Positions 45,911 to 55,133 of a stretch of 64,000 bases of DNA are shown here, one piece after another (the first letter of the stretch is position 1; each line of letters begins with the position of its first letter). This DNA comes from Nocardioides marmotae (lineage in GTDB: Bacteria > Actinomycetota > Actinomycetes > Propionibacteriales > Nocardioidaceae): contig NZ_CP053660.1 in the NCBI RefSeq assembly GCF_013177455.1, positions 2,542,001 to 2,606,000 of the forward strand. The letters are read 5' to 3'. The notes under the pieces are model-generated. The model was not told the origin of the DNA, searched no databases, and worked only from the letters and a program-made list of their open reading frames with translations. The translations under genes were made by a program, and so were the position numbers.

Positions 45911-48900
45911 CTATGGGACTGAAATGGCATGCGCAGGTGCCGTGAGCCTGCGGTCGGTTCCGGTACCGGTTGCCAGGCGTTGCGCCTGCCGGGCAGCCCA
46001 CTGTGCCCGCCGCCGGTCGGCCCGCTGTGCCTCGTGCGCGGCACCTCCTCCGACGGGCGGATCGGACTCGACCTTGTAGCGGTCGCGGTACGCCGCGACG
46101 GTTGCCACGGAGTGCATCCAGGACGTCCGATCATTCGGATCGGCCGGCGGCCTCCCCAGTCGGCGAGCCCAGAGCGCCCCGGCGTCCACAGCTGCCGTCG
46201 CGAGTGCGAGAGCCCGCGTCTCGATCAACTCCTTCCGTTCGTCGATCGCCTGTCGATCCTCGGCTGACATCGGGCCGAGCGGCTCGGGGATCAGGCCAGC
46301 GATGACTCGCGGACGGAGATGGCAACCGCGTGGCGTAGTCCCCGCGAGTTTGTCGACTCTGTAGCGGAGGACCGCTGCGATGTCCTCGGCATCGTCCAGC
46401 CTGTGCTGCCCGACGACCCGCGGAATCAACTCGTCGAGGTCGTGGTGGTTGGCCTCCGCCCGTCGTAGCGCCGCCGTGAGCGGGCCGAAGGCCGTCGACT
46501 CGACGACCGTGGCATGCTGCTCGGCGGTGAGGCCGGAGCGGCTGAGCAGGTCGACGAAGCGGTCGTGCTGAGCGTCGGCCGCGATGGTCTCGAGTTCGGC
46601 CGCGAGGCGGTCGATGCCGCCGTGGAGCTCGTACTCGGCCTCGATCGTCTGCGTGGCGGAAAGGTCGGCGCCGCTGTGCTGAAGGACGCCGTACAGAACT
46701 GACTTGGCCGTCACGTCATCCGCCTCCGGCGTGGAGTGGCTGTCGTCGGGCTGGTCGAGGGCGACGTACGCGATGTTGGACTCGCGCCCGCGAGTCATGG
46801 ACACGTAGAGGTTCTCTCGGGTCGTGGATGCGGTCACGACGACGTGCGCCGTGTCGACGGTGACGCCCTGAGCTCGATGCGCGGTGACGGCGTAGCCGAG
46901 GTCGACGTGCTCGGCGACGTAGCCCGGCGGCAGGACCGTTCGGCGGCCGTCGCCTCCGAGGCGCTTGACGACGACCGAGCAATCCCGCCGTATGTCGGTG
47001 ATCAGCCAACGGTCGCCGTTCTTCACCCACCCGCCTCGCGTTGTCCGGCTGCGGCGGTCGTTCTGACGCGTAATCACGACGTCTCCGACCGAGGCTCGGC
47101 AGCCGTCGACCAGTTGCGCCTCGCGGTGATCGACGGCGCCATCCAGAAGCAGCCGATCGGCCCGGGCGCGTTCGTTGAGCGCGCGGACATCCCGAGCCGA
47201 CTCGGTCACGAGGACGCTGGCGCGCCCGGTGGCGCAGTCGGACCGCCAGGCGACGTACGCAGCGTCGACCATCTCGTCCGTGAGGCCCTCGCGGATCCGC
47301 TTGTGACGGGCATACGCCGAGATGACCTGCACGTCTCCGCGGCTCAGCGCCAGGGAGGCCTCCTTCTCCCACTCATTGGAGAACCGGTGGATCTCATTCA
47401 GTTCTGGGGCGTCCGCACGCCGGTCGACGAGGAGTGCGAAGGCTCCGCCTGCATCCACGGACTGGAGTTGGTGCGGATCGCCCACGAGGAGCACCTTGGC
47501 GTTCGCGGCGCCGGCGATCCCCGTGAGTCGATCCAGCGTCACCGTGTCGGCCAGAGTCGCCTCGTCGACGATCACCAGTTGACCTCGCCGGAGTTCCGTC
47601 CGGCCGCGGTCGTACTCGTGGAGCCACTTCGCCGTGTTCTCGCACGCGACGCCAAGGTCGTCGGCCAAAGCTTGGGAAGCAGCGGCGGACGGCGCCAGAC
47701 CGACCACGCTCCCCCGCCCGCCCTCCGCTGTCCACGCTGCTCGGAGCGCTCGCATCGTGGTGGTCTTGCCTGCCCCGGCCGGTCCGACGAGTACGTCGAC
47801 CTGGCGTCCCGAATGGCAGATGCTCTCCACCGCGCGGCGCTGTTGCGCGCTCAACTGGACCTTTCCAGTCGCAGCCACTCGGACCGCAACGCTCGCAACT
47901 ACCGTCGGCGCGGTCACCTTCTCGGCACGACTCAACATCCGCGCCTCGGCATCGAGCACCGCGGTCGAGGAGTACTTCTGACCGTGCCGCGGACGGAACC
48001 GGGTCGTGCCGTCCTCACGTTGGAATCTCGCCGGGCTGAGTGCGAGCTCCGGCGGGGTCAGGACCACGGAGCGCGACTGCGCGGCGTCGACGACGAGACC
48101 AATGACGGCCTCGCGGTCCTCGGTCGTCGCGAACCTCAGGTCCATGGTCTGCTTCGACGCCTCGGCCACCAGGTTCCAGCGCGTCCACACCGCCCGCTTC
48201 ACAGACACCGCCGCGACCACGTCGGCGCTGATCGCCTCGATTGCAGCCAGCGGCACGTCGTCGGCAGTCAGCGGGTTCCCGCCGTGGCCGATCACGTCGC
48301 GAGACCATGTCGACGGCTCGGTCCCCAGCCGCTCGGCGGCCCGTTGCCGCCAACCCGCGGTGAGATCGGCGAGTGACCGGACCACCTTCGGCGGGCGCGT
48401 GGCCAGCGTCGCCTGGGCCCGGAGTTCGACAATGGTCCTGGCTGATGGCATTCGCCCGTGCCGTGCGACGTACTCCGCGATGAGCTCCTCCTTCTTGAGC
48501 TCAATCTCGCGGGTGCGGCTGGAGAACTCGGTGATCAGTTGGTCGGTGACACCCGCGATCTCCCATCGGGGGTTCCGGTCGGGTCCGCGCTGCCGCAGCT
48601 CCCATTCGATGCCGAGGTCGCGGGACAGCCGGTCCGCAAGCAGTGCGTCGTAGTGCGCCGACAGGCCGGTTCGGGACGCGAATACCGCGCGTCCGTCGAG
48701 GCTGCGCCAGCGGCCGTCCATGACGGTGAGCACCTTGTTGGCGATGACGACGTGCGTGTGGAGCTGCGGATCGCCGGCTCGCGAATCGAAGTGGTCGTAG
48801 GCGACGGCTGCGACGCCTGCCACGTCGACCTGGGCGACGGCGCCGTCAGCATCGGAGATGCCCGCCCGAGTGGCGGCAACCTCTCGTTCGAACAGCGCTA

Positions 48901-49444
48901 TGACGTCTGCGACCGCCGCGTGATGGGCGGCGACGATCCGTTCCTGAGTGGCAGCGTCTGCGACACCCCAGAGGACGGAGACCGACTTCGGGACGCTGAA
49001 GGTGAGGTCGAATCCGGCGACCGCTCGACGCATCCCGGCCGCGGTCTCCTCGGCCTCGATCCGGGTGGTTTCGCCCGCGCAGTCCTCCTGGGTCATCTCC
49101 GGGTCGAGCGCGGCGACGCGCTCCTCGATCCGGTCAGCGAGCCGCTTGTACGACGGATACGCCCGGCCGAGTTGTTCTCCCGTGACGGGGTCGCGGCCCA
49201 TGCCGACGAGCAGGGCGAGCTGCTCCTGAGTCACCTGCATACCCGGCTGGATCTGGCCGGCACCGAAGGCTCCGACGCCGGATCCGAGCCAGCGGCCCGG
49301 CGGCGTACCGACCTCGGAGTAGTAGCGGGTCAGGGGCGTCGACATTGCGCGCTGGCCATCACCGGCCGCGACGCTGCGCAGCAGGTACTGGTAGCCGCTG
49401 CCCGCGGACATCCGCCGCAGCGAGACCGTCACGGCCGTTTCCAT
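45911..49444 (-). CDS. MobF-family relaxase-helicase (TrwC/TraA type)
   Basis: A 1,177-residue protein that nicks the transfer origin and unwinds DNA for conjugation. The N-terminal relaxase has tyrosines in TRYYSEVGTPPG (residues 39-50), FDLTFSVPKSVSVLWG near 145, and the metal-binding histidine triad in YDHFDSRAGDPQLHTHVVIA near 216-235. The helicase half has Walker A VLVGPAGAGKTTTMRAL near 550, Walker B QLVIVDEATLAD and LGYAVTAHRAQGVTVDTAHV. A charged C-terminal coil follows. The ATG at 49444 gives the usual start; a GTG four codons later is possible. It is the strongest sign that the element moves by conjugation. Confidence 0.93.
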   Translation of the reverse strand: METAVTVSLRRMSAGSGYQYLLRSVAAGDGQRAMSTPLTRYYSEVGTPPGRWLGSGVGAFGAGQIQPGMQVTQEQLALLVGMGRDPVTGEQLGRAYPSYKRLADRIEERVAALDPEMTQEDCAGETTRIEAEETAAGMRRAVAGFDLTFSVPKSVSVLWGVADAATQERIVAAHHAAVADVIALFEREVAATRAGISDADGAVAQVDVAGVAAVAYDHFDSRAGDPQLHTHVVIANKVLTVMDGRWRSLDGRAVFASRTGLSAHYDALLADRLSRDLGIEWELRQRGPDRNPRWEIAGVTDQLITEFSSRTREIELKKEELIAEYVARHGRMPSARTIVELRAQATLATRPPKVVRSLADLTAGWRQRAAERLGTEPSTWSRDVIGHGGNPLTADDVPLAAIEAISADVVAAVSVKRAVWTRWNLVAEASKQTMDLRFATTEDREAVIGLVVDAAQSRSVVLTPPELALSPARFQREDGTTRFRPRHGQKYSSTAVLDAEARMLSRAEKVTAPTVVASVAVRVAATGKVQLSAQQRRAVESICHSGRQVDVLVGPAGAGKTTTMRALRAAWTAEGGRGSVVGLAPSAAASQALADDLGVACENTAKWLHEYDRGRTELRRGQLVIVDEATLADTVTLDRLTGIAGAANAKVLLVGDPHQLQSVDAGGAFALLVDRRADAPELNEIHRFSNEWEKEASLALSRGDVQVISAYARHKRIREGLTDEMVDAAYVAWRSDCATGRASVLVTESARDVRALNERARADRLLLDGAVDHREAQLVDGCRASVGDVVITRQNDRRSRTTRGGWVKNGDRWLITDIRRDCSVVVKRLGGDGRRTVLPPGYVAEHVDLGYAVTAHRAQGVTVDTAHVVVTASTTRENLYVSMTRGRESNIAYVALDQPDDSHSTPEADDVTAKSVLYGVLQHSGADLSATQTIEAEYELHGGIDRLAAELETIAADAQHDRFVDLLSRSGLTAEQHATVVESTAFGPLTAALRRAEANHHDLDELIPRVVGQHRLDDAEDIAAVLRYRVDKLAGTTPRGCHLRPRVIAGLIPEPLGPMSAEDRQAIDERKELIETRALALATAAVDAGALWARRLGRPPADPNDRTSWMHSVATVAAYRDRYKVESDPPVGGGAAHEAQRADRRRAQWAARQAQRLATGTGTDRRLTAPAHAISVP

Positions 49445-49769
49445 CCCACAGCGCTGAGGTGCGCGTCCTTCTCCACAACCCCCTCGATCTGCACACCGTG
49501 TGAAGCCGAGGAGGGCTGAGGTGCAGGGCAGAGGGCGGGCCGGGTGAGGGAGAGGGCGTGGAGGTAGGAGGACGAGGAGCGGGAACGCGAAAAGCGATGA
49601 GTCGGGTCAGGATTGTTGGGCGGCGGAGAGCACCTGAGTAGTAGGCCCGGAAAGGCGAAAACGACCGGGTGCGAAATCCAAATTGGCGCTTACGATGAGG
49701 CGCAGACGATCAAGCACCGCCACGCGGTCGTCTGCGCTCACGCCGAAAGGCGAGAGGAAGTTGGACACC
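49445..49769. other. Intergenic region between relaxase and pilus operon
   Basis: About 325 bases without a convincing gene. The part next to the relaxase start contains CACAC-C-GTGTG at 49492-49502, a short palindrome, and a purine-rich stretch at 49500-49640. Divergent promoters for the relaxase and the secreted-protein genes must lie here, and a transfer origin is commonly near a MobF relaxase gene. I see no diagnostic nic site. Confidence 0.4.
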
Positions 49770-50390
49770 ATGAAGATTCGACTCGGGCTGATCTCTTGGG
49801 CGACCGGCGCAACCGTGTTGGTCGGGCTCTCCGCATGCGGTGGCAGCGATACCGATCCCGCGGCGAACGCTGAGCCGTCGCCGGCGTCGCCGAGCTCACC
49901 CACGACGAGCTCTTCGTCGCGCGCTCCCTCCGACGCGTCCAGCGCCGATGCCACTGACGCGCTACGCAGCTACTTCACGGTGGTCGACCAGCTCCGCAGC
50001 AATCCTGCGGCCGACCTCAAGAAGCTGAAGTCGGTCGCGACGAGCGCACAGCTCAACGCCGTCACTACCCTCATCGGCCGATCGCGCGACGAAGGCCAGC
50101 GGCAGACCGGCAGGACAGCCATCAACGAGCTGAAGGTCCAATCGGTCAATCTCGACAACTCCGACCCGAAGGCAGGCAAGATCCCGACGGTCGTCATCGA
50201 CGTCTGCTGGGACGTCAGCAAGGTCGACGTGCTCGACAAGAGCGGCAAGTCGATCGTCTCCCCCGACCGCCCGGACACCGGGTGGACGCGTTACACCGTC
50301 GCGAACTACGACTACGCCGCCGCTCCGACCGGTGGCTGGCGCGTGGCGACGGGCCAGGACCTCAAGAAGGCGCCATGCGCGGCATCCTGA
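49770..50390 (+). CDS. Secreted lipoprotein at start of the pilus operon
   Basis: A 206-residue lipoprotein. The lipobox LSAC puts cysteine 23 at the processing site. A Ser/Pro/Thr-rich linker follows, then a globular part with SYFTVVDQLRSNPAADLKKL and DVCWDVSKVDVLDKSGKS, resembling the nuclear-transport-factor-like mature domains of many actinobacterial lipoproteins. The ATG at 49770 follows GAGAGGAAG. Its 3' end overlaps the next gene by 16 bases. A role as a pilus-associated lipoprotein or pilotin is inference only. Confidence 0.75.
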   Translation: MKIRLGLISWATGATVLVGLSACGGSDTDPAANAEPSPASPSSPTTSSSSRAPSDASSADATDALRSYFTVVDQLRSNPAADLKKLKSVATSAQLNAVTTLIGRSRDEGQRQTGRTAINELKVQSVNLDNSDPKAGKIPTVVIDVCWDVSKVDVLDKSGKSIVSPDRPDTGWTRYTVANYDYAAAPTGGWRVATGQDLKKAPCAAS

Positions 50391-51343
50391 TTCGCCTCCT
50401 GCTGACTGCGCTGTCCGCCGCCGGCTTCTCCGTCCTTGTCCACGCCCCTTCATACGCCGACACCGTTTGCTCGCAGACCGACCCAGCGACGGGCGAGTGC
50501 CTCATCTGGATCGAGGTGCCGGGCACACCGGGTACGCCAGGTGAGCCAGGTGAGCCAGGTGACGACGGGCCGCAGGACACCGGCAACGGAGCGGCCTGTT
50601 ACTGGGATGGCACGAGCCAAGGCATCACGAAACCTCCGCCCGGGCCGGTGCCCTGCTCCTCGCCCGCGGGCTACTGGTCGAACGACTACCACTGCTACAT
50701 CAGTCCGGTCGAGCCCCAGCCACCGGCGGGCGACCCGAGCTGGCAGGGTCACGAGCCGGGCGACGGCGCGGTCTACAACTGCTACCAGCCGCAGACGGGT
50801 CTGCTCATCACCGTCTGGTCGCAGGACGCGCCCCCGGACTCCGGCACGGGACCAACGCCGCGCGAGGTGGCGCAGATCGCGATCGAGCAGATGCATCTGT
50901 CTGCCATCAACATCGGCATCGCGCCCGAGCCGGGTCCGGACAGCATCGGCCTGGTCGGCATGCCGGTCTGGATGTGGGCCAAGGACCCGAACGCTCGCAC
51001 CGTCGGTCCTATTACCGAGAGCGCATCTGCCGGTGGCATCACGGTCACGGCGACCGCGAACGTCCTCGACATCACCTGGGACATGGGCGACGGCACCGAG
51101 GTCGTCTGCAATACGGCGGGCACGCCGTACCAGCCGGAGTTCGGGCGGAAGGACTCCCCCGACTGCGGCCACACCTACAGGAAGTCGAGCGCCGGCCAGA
51201 CGGGTGACGCCTACACCGTCACCGCGACCTCGAGCTGGGTCATCACCTGGTCGGGCGCGGGCCAGACCGGGACGATCCGCCTCAACGGCCTCAACCGCTC
51301 GACCCAGATCCGGATTGGCGAAGCCCAGGTGCTCGTGAGCTGA
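50375..51343 (+). CDS. Secreted protein with short collagen-like segment
   Basis: A 322-residue exported protein. A signal peptide (ILIRLLLTALSAAGFSVLV, then HAPSYA) precedes a mature domain with many cysteines and a proline-rich stretch VPGTPGTPGEPGEPGDDGP, four or five collagen-like triplets. The remainder is Trp/Tyr-rich and includes VLDITWDMGDGTEVVC, which has a PKD-like GDGT turn, and GHTYRKS-like features. Proteins of this shape often accompany Tad clusters in actinobacteria, although no function is proven. AAGAAGG precedes the ATG at 50375; the gene overlaps the lipoprotein by 16 bases. Confidence 0.7.
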   Translation: MRGILIRLLLTALSAAGFSVLVHAPSYADTVCSQTDPATGECLIWIEVPGTPGTPGEPGEPGDDGPQDTGNGAACYWDGTSQGITKPPPGPVPCSSPAGYWSNDYHCYISPVEPQPPAGDPSWQGHEPGDGAVYNCYQPQTGLLITVWSQDAPPDSGTGPTPREVAQIAIEQMHLSAINIGIAPEPGPDSIGLVGMPVWMWAKDPNARTVGPITESASAGGITVTATANVLDITWDMGDGTEVVCNTAGTPYQPEFGRKDSPDCGHTYRKSSAGQTGDAYTVTATSSWVITWSGAGQTGTIRLNGLNRSTQIRIGEAQVLVS

Positions 51344-51368
51344 CGAGAACTGCGCGGGAGGGACCAAC

Positions 51369-52046
51369 GTGACCACGACTGCCCGAGAGGACCGGAAGCC
51401 CGGCCCCCACGCCGGTGCGCCGAATATCGGCCCACCGATCACTCCCCCGCCCAAGCTGCGAAGGCGCCCTGGTCTCGTCGTCGCCGCAGTGATCATCACC
51501 GCGCTCGGCTGCCTGCTCGGCGCGTGGGCCTGGAACGCGACGACCAGCACCGAGGAAGTGCTGGCTGCTACGAACACCATCCATCGCGGCGAGGTGATCA
51601 GTGCGGACGACATCCAACGCATCCGGATCAGCGGCGATTCGGCTCTGGAACCGCTCCCGGCCTCGGCGTACGACGAGATCATCGGTCAGCGCGCTGCGCT
51701 CGACATCTCTGCGGGCGGGCTGATCACGACCGAGTCGACGACCAATGCGCCGATGCCACCGGAGGGCCAGTCGATCGTCGGGGTCTCGCTGACCCCGGCG
51801 CAGGTCCCGGCGCTCCCGATGCACGGCGGCGACAAGGTCCGGATCATCGTCACCCCGGCCGCGAACGGCGACGCTCCGACCGGCACACCGCAGTTCACTG
51901 AGGCGGAGGTCGTGGACACTGCCATGGACGAAACGACAGGCAACACCGTCGTCAACGTCCTGGTGCCCTACGCCGAAGCGAGCGTGCTCGCAGCCCGTGC
52001 CGCGACCGGGAACGTAGCGCTGACCCTCGACTCAGGGGCCGAGTGA
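51369..52046 (+). CDS. SAF domain protein (CpaB/RcpC-like)
   Basis: A 225-residue membrane protein. A Pro-rich cytoplasmic start is followed by one helix (LVVAAVIITALGCLLGAWAW) and a SAF-type domain with AATNTIHRGEVISADDIQRI and RAALDISAGGLITTEST. In Tad/Flp systems CpaB/RcpC guides pilus assembly at the cell envelope. A GTG start follows GGGAGGGACCAAC. The next gene begins with TGATG sharing one base with this stop. Length is near the family norm for actinobacterial copies. Confidence 0.8.
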   Translation: MTTTAREDRKPGPHAGAPNIGPPITPPPKLRRRPGLVVAAVIITALGCLLGAWAWNATTSTEEVLAATNTIHRGEVISADDIQRIRISGDSALEPLPASAYDEIIGQRAALDISAGGLITTESTTNAPMPPEGQSIVGVSLTPAQVPALPMHGGDKVRIIVTPAANGDAPTGTPQFTEAEVVDTAMDETTGNTVVNVLVPYAEASVLAARAATGNVALTLDSGAE

Positions 52047-52810
52047 TGGCGATCATCTGCCTGGCCTCGGCGTCCGGCTCCCCCGGCGTCACCGCCACTT
52101 CGGTCGGCTTGTCCTTCTGCTGGCCACGCCCAGTGCTCCTCGTCGAGGCCGACCCCACCGGAGGGTCCGGTGTCCTTGCGGGATTCCTACGCGGCACGAC
52201 GCCGTACGACGCCGGCTTGATCGAACTCGCGCTCTCCCACTTGAGCACGGCCGACGCACTTCGGGACGTCGTACGACCGCTGAGCCCGAACGTGTCCGTC
52301 GTTGCTGGGATCCGGTCCCATGCGCAGGCCCCGGCGCTGCGCGATGTCTGGGATCCACTACTCGCAGCGCTCCGCGACCTAGACGACAGCGGCCAGGACG
52401 TCATCGTCGACGCCGGCCGCCTCGGCCTCGTGGCCTCACCGGCACCGCTGCTCGACGCCGCCGACGTGACCCTGCTGGTCACCCGGGCCACGCTGCCCGC
52501 GATCTCGGCAGCTCGTTCGTGGGCGGAGACCGCCCGGCAGCCCGCGACCGGATGGCGACACCCCGGCTTACTTCTCATCGGTGAAGGCCAGCCGTACCGG
52601 GCCTCCGAGGTCGCCAAGGCTCTCGGAATACCCGTCGTCGCCGACCTGCCGGACGACCCAGCCGCCGCCGCTGTCTATCACCGGGGCGCCGCGCCTCCCA
52701 AGCGCTTCGACACCGGCCCCTACGTCCGTGGACTCCAGACAACGGTCCTGTCCGTCCAGGCTCACATCGCTCGCGGTCGATTCGCGCTGGTCGACGGGGC
52801 GCGGGCATGA
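52046..52810 (+). CDS. TadZ/CpaE-like (MinD-related) protein
   Basis: A 254-residue MinD/ParA-fold protein. Its nucleotide loop reads ASGSPGVTATSVGL near residues 9-22. The usual KGGxGKT lysines are replaced (Val15 and Ser10), so ATP binding may be lost or altered, as in some CpaE proteins. The switch region LLVEADPTGGSG and the strand VIVDAGRLGLVA are present. CpaE/TadZ sets the polar location of Tad pili. Start can be GTG 52043 or ATG 52046; I use the latter. It overlaps the TadA-like gene by four bases (ATGA). Confidence 0.75.
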   Translation: MAIICLASASGSPGVTATSVGLSFCWPRPVLLVEADPTGGSGVLAGFLRGTTPYDAGLIELALSHLSTADALRDVVRPLSPNVSVVAGIRSHAQAPALRDVWDPLLAALRDLDDSGQDVIVDAGRLGLVASPAPLLDAADVTLLVTRATLPAISAARSWAETARQPATGWRHPGLLLIGEGQPYRASEVAKALGIPVVADLPDDPAAAAVYHRGAAPPKRFDTGPYVRGLQTTVLSVQAHIARGRFALVDGARA

Positions 52811-54279
52811 CTGAGGCCTACCGCTTCGCGAACGAGTACGGCGACCTGACCCACCTGCCGCTCTTCAGCCAGCCGAGCAGCGGCGTCACCCCGGTGACGC
52901 GCGGCCCAGACCCGAGGGTGATGTCGCCTCCGGCATCCACGTCCGACGTCGATTGGGCGTTGGTCTCGACGTTGCGTGCCCAGGCGTCGGAGCAGCTCAG
53001 CCAGGCCGTGCAGTCCGATCGAGCCCGTCTGGACAAGGAGGCGCAGCAGGAACGCGGCCGGTCGATCGTGCTGGACCTGATCGAATCTGCGATGGCAGAT
53101 GCCGTCGACACCGGCCAGGGCTCGTGGAGCCCAGCGAAGCAGCAGGCAACGGCCCAGGCCGTGTTCGACTCACTGTTCCGACTCGGGCGCCTCCAGCCGT
53201 TGGTCGACGACGACCGGATCGAGAACATTGTGATCGTCGGTCACGACAACGTGCAGCTCGAGCTGGTCGACGGAACGCTCGTGCCCGGACCGCCGGTCGC
53301 CGACTCCGATCAGGAGCTGATCGACTTCCTCGTCTTCCTCGCATCGCGCAGCGAGGTGAACGCTCGCTCGTTCTCCGAGGCCCGGCCGAGTCTGCACATG
53401 AGGCTCGACGGCGGATCGCGCCTGGCCGCCGTCGCCTGGGTGACCACGCGTCCCTCGGTCGTGATCCGTCGTCACCGGTTGATGCAGGTGACGCTGGACG
53501 ACCTCGTCGCACGCGACATGATGACGCCGGTCGTGGCCTCGTTCCTGCGAGCCGCGGTGCGAGCCCGGTGCTCGATCGTCGTGGCCGGCGCTCAGGGCGC
53601 TGGGAAGACCACGCTCGTCCGGGCCCTCTGCGCTGAGATCGACGAGCTCGAGGCGATCGGGACCTTCGAGACCGAGTACGAGCTGCATCTCCACGAGCTC
53701 GGCCGGCACAAGGTGGTCATTCCGTGGGAGGCCCGGCCGGGATCGGGTGAGCGGGGTGCTGACGGGCGCCAGTCGGGCGAGTTCACGCTCGATGAGGCAC
53801 TGGTCGACTCCTTCCGCTTCAACCTCTCGCGACAGATCGTCGGCGAGGTCCGCGGCAAGGAGATCTGGGCGATGATCAAGGCGATGGAGTCCGGCACCGG
53901 ATCCATCTCCACCACGCACGCAGCCGACGCTGTCGCCGCCGTACGCAAGCTTGTGACCTGCGCGATGGAGGCGGGCCCCCACGTCACCCAAGGGCTCGCG
54001 ACGAGCAAGCTCGCAGCCACCGTGGATCTCGTTGTCCAGCTGAGCTTGGAGACCAAGGTCGCGCCCAGCGGCGCGCACCGGACGCGGCGGGTCGCCGAGA
54101 TCATCGCGCTGGCGCCGGGCGAGAAGGAGCCTGGCTACGCGACCACGCACGTGTTCCGCGCGGACGCCAGCGGCATCGCAGCTCCGGACGTCCTTCCCGA
54201 CGAGTACCGCCGACTCGCCCACCACGGCTTCGACCTGGCTGCCTACCTCGCCAGCCAACCGCTGGGAGCGCGGCCATGA
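52807..54279 (+). CDS. tadA: Pilus assembly ATPase TadA/CpaF
   Basis: Secretion-type hexameric ATPase that powers pilus assembly in the cytoplasm at the membrane. It has 490 residues. The N-terminal domain includes VFDSLFRLGRLQPLVDDDRI, Walker A is VVAGAQGAGKTTLVRAL at about 258-274, the Walker B strand is RQIVGEVRGKEIWAMIKAM and the His box is ISTTHAADAVAAVRKLV. The arrangement with TadB and TadC genes immediately downstream is the core of Tad pili. The TadB start overlaps the stop by four bases. Confidence 0.93.
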   Translation: MTEAYRFANEYGDLTHLPLFSQPSSGVTPVTRGPDPRVMSPPASTSDVDWALVSTLRAQASEQLSQAVQSDRARLDKEAQQERGRSIVLDLIESAMADAVDTGQGSWSPAKQQATAQAVFDSLFRLGRLQPLVDDDRIENIVIVGHDNVQLELVDGTLVPGPPVADSDQELIDFLVFLASRSEVNARSFSEARPSLHMRLDGGSRLAAVAWVTTRPSVVIRRHRLMQVTLDDLVARDMMTPVVASFLRAAVRARCSIVVAGAQGAGKTTLVRALCAEIDELEAIGTFETEYELHLHELGRHKVVIPWEARPGSGERGADGRQSGEFTLDEALVDSFRFNLSRQIVGEVRGKEIWAMIKAMESGTGSISTTHAADAVAAVRKLVTCAMEAGPHVTQGLATSKLAATVDLVVQLSLETKVAPSGAHRTRRVAEIIALAPGEKEPGYATTHVFRADASGIAAPDVLPDEYRRLAHHGFDLAAYLASQPLGARP

Positions 54280-55133
54280 CCACGATCCTTCCCGCCCTTG
54301 CTGGTGGACTCGTCGCCCTCGGGCTCCTCGGCATCATCGTCGGCCTGCGTCCGGCAGCCGTGTCACCTCGGGAGTCCATCCAACGGCGTCGCCGTCGAGG
54401 ACCCACTCGGCCCACCCGCCTCCTGCTTCTTGCCGGTGGCGCGCTCGGCCTCGTCGGCTGGCTCATCACCGGCTGGGTCCTGGCGCTCGTGATCGCGCCG
54501 ATCGCCGTCATCGGGCTGCCGATCCTGCTCAAGGCTCCGCCGGCCGCCACTCAGATCGCACGACTCGAGGCGATGGAGGAGTGGACTCGCTCGCTTTCCG
54601 GGGTCCTCACTGTCGGCATCGGTCTGGAGCAGGCACTGGTCGCAACGCTGCGATCGACACCCGCACCGATCGCCGATGAGGTCCAACGACTGGTGACCCG
54701 GCTCCGGGCACGCTGGGACACCGAGAAGGCGCTCCGCGCATTCGCCGACGAACTCGACGACGCCACCGGCGACCTGATCGCAGCGAACCTGATCCTGGGT
54801 GCCCGCCGGCGCGGAGCCGGGCTGGCGAGCGTCCTCGAAGGACTCGCCGAGTCGGTCGGCGCCGATGTGCGCGCCCGCCGACAGGTCGAGGCCGATCGAG
54901 CCAAGCCGCGAGCAACGGCGCGGTGGGTCACCGTGATCAGCGCGAGTGTGCTCGTCGTACTCGCGCTGTCCGGGACGTACGTCGAGCCGTACGGCACCCC
55001 GGTCGGCCAGGTGCTGCTCGTCTTGCTCCTGTCGGCGTACGTCGCCACGCTGATCTGGATGCGCCGCATGGCCGCAGGCAAGCCGCTCCCCCGGTTCCTG
55101 GCGACCCGCGTAGTCACGGAGGTGACGCGATGA
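54276..55133 (+). CDS. tadB: Type II/IV secretion membrane protein TadB
   Basis: A 285-residue inner-membrane platform protein of the T2SS F family. Helices at the N-terminus (ILPALAGGLVALGLLGIIVG and LLAGGALGLVGWLITGWVLA) are followed by the cytoplasmic F domain with MEEWTRSLSGVLTVGIGLEQ and LASVLEGLAESVGADVRARR, and by two helices at the end. It works with TadC as the platform under TadA. The ATG overlaps the TadA stop and its own stop overlaps the next start (ATGA on both sides). Confidence 0.9.
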   Translation: MTTILPALAGGLVALGLLGIIVGLRPAAVSPRESIQRRRRRGPTRPTRLLLLAGGALGLVGWLITGWVLALVIAPIAVIGLPILLKAPPAATQIARLEAMEEWTRSLSGVLTVGIGLEQALVATLRSTPAPIADEVQRLVTRLRARWDTEKALRAFADELDDATGDLIAANLILGARRRGAGLASVLEGLAESVGADVRARRQVEADRAKPRATARWVTVISASVLVVLALSGTYVEPYGTPVGQVLLVLLLSAYVATLIWMRRMAAGKPLPRFLATRVVTEVTR

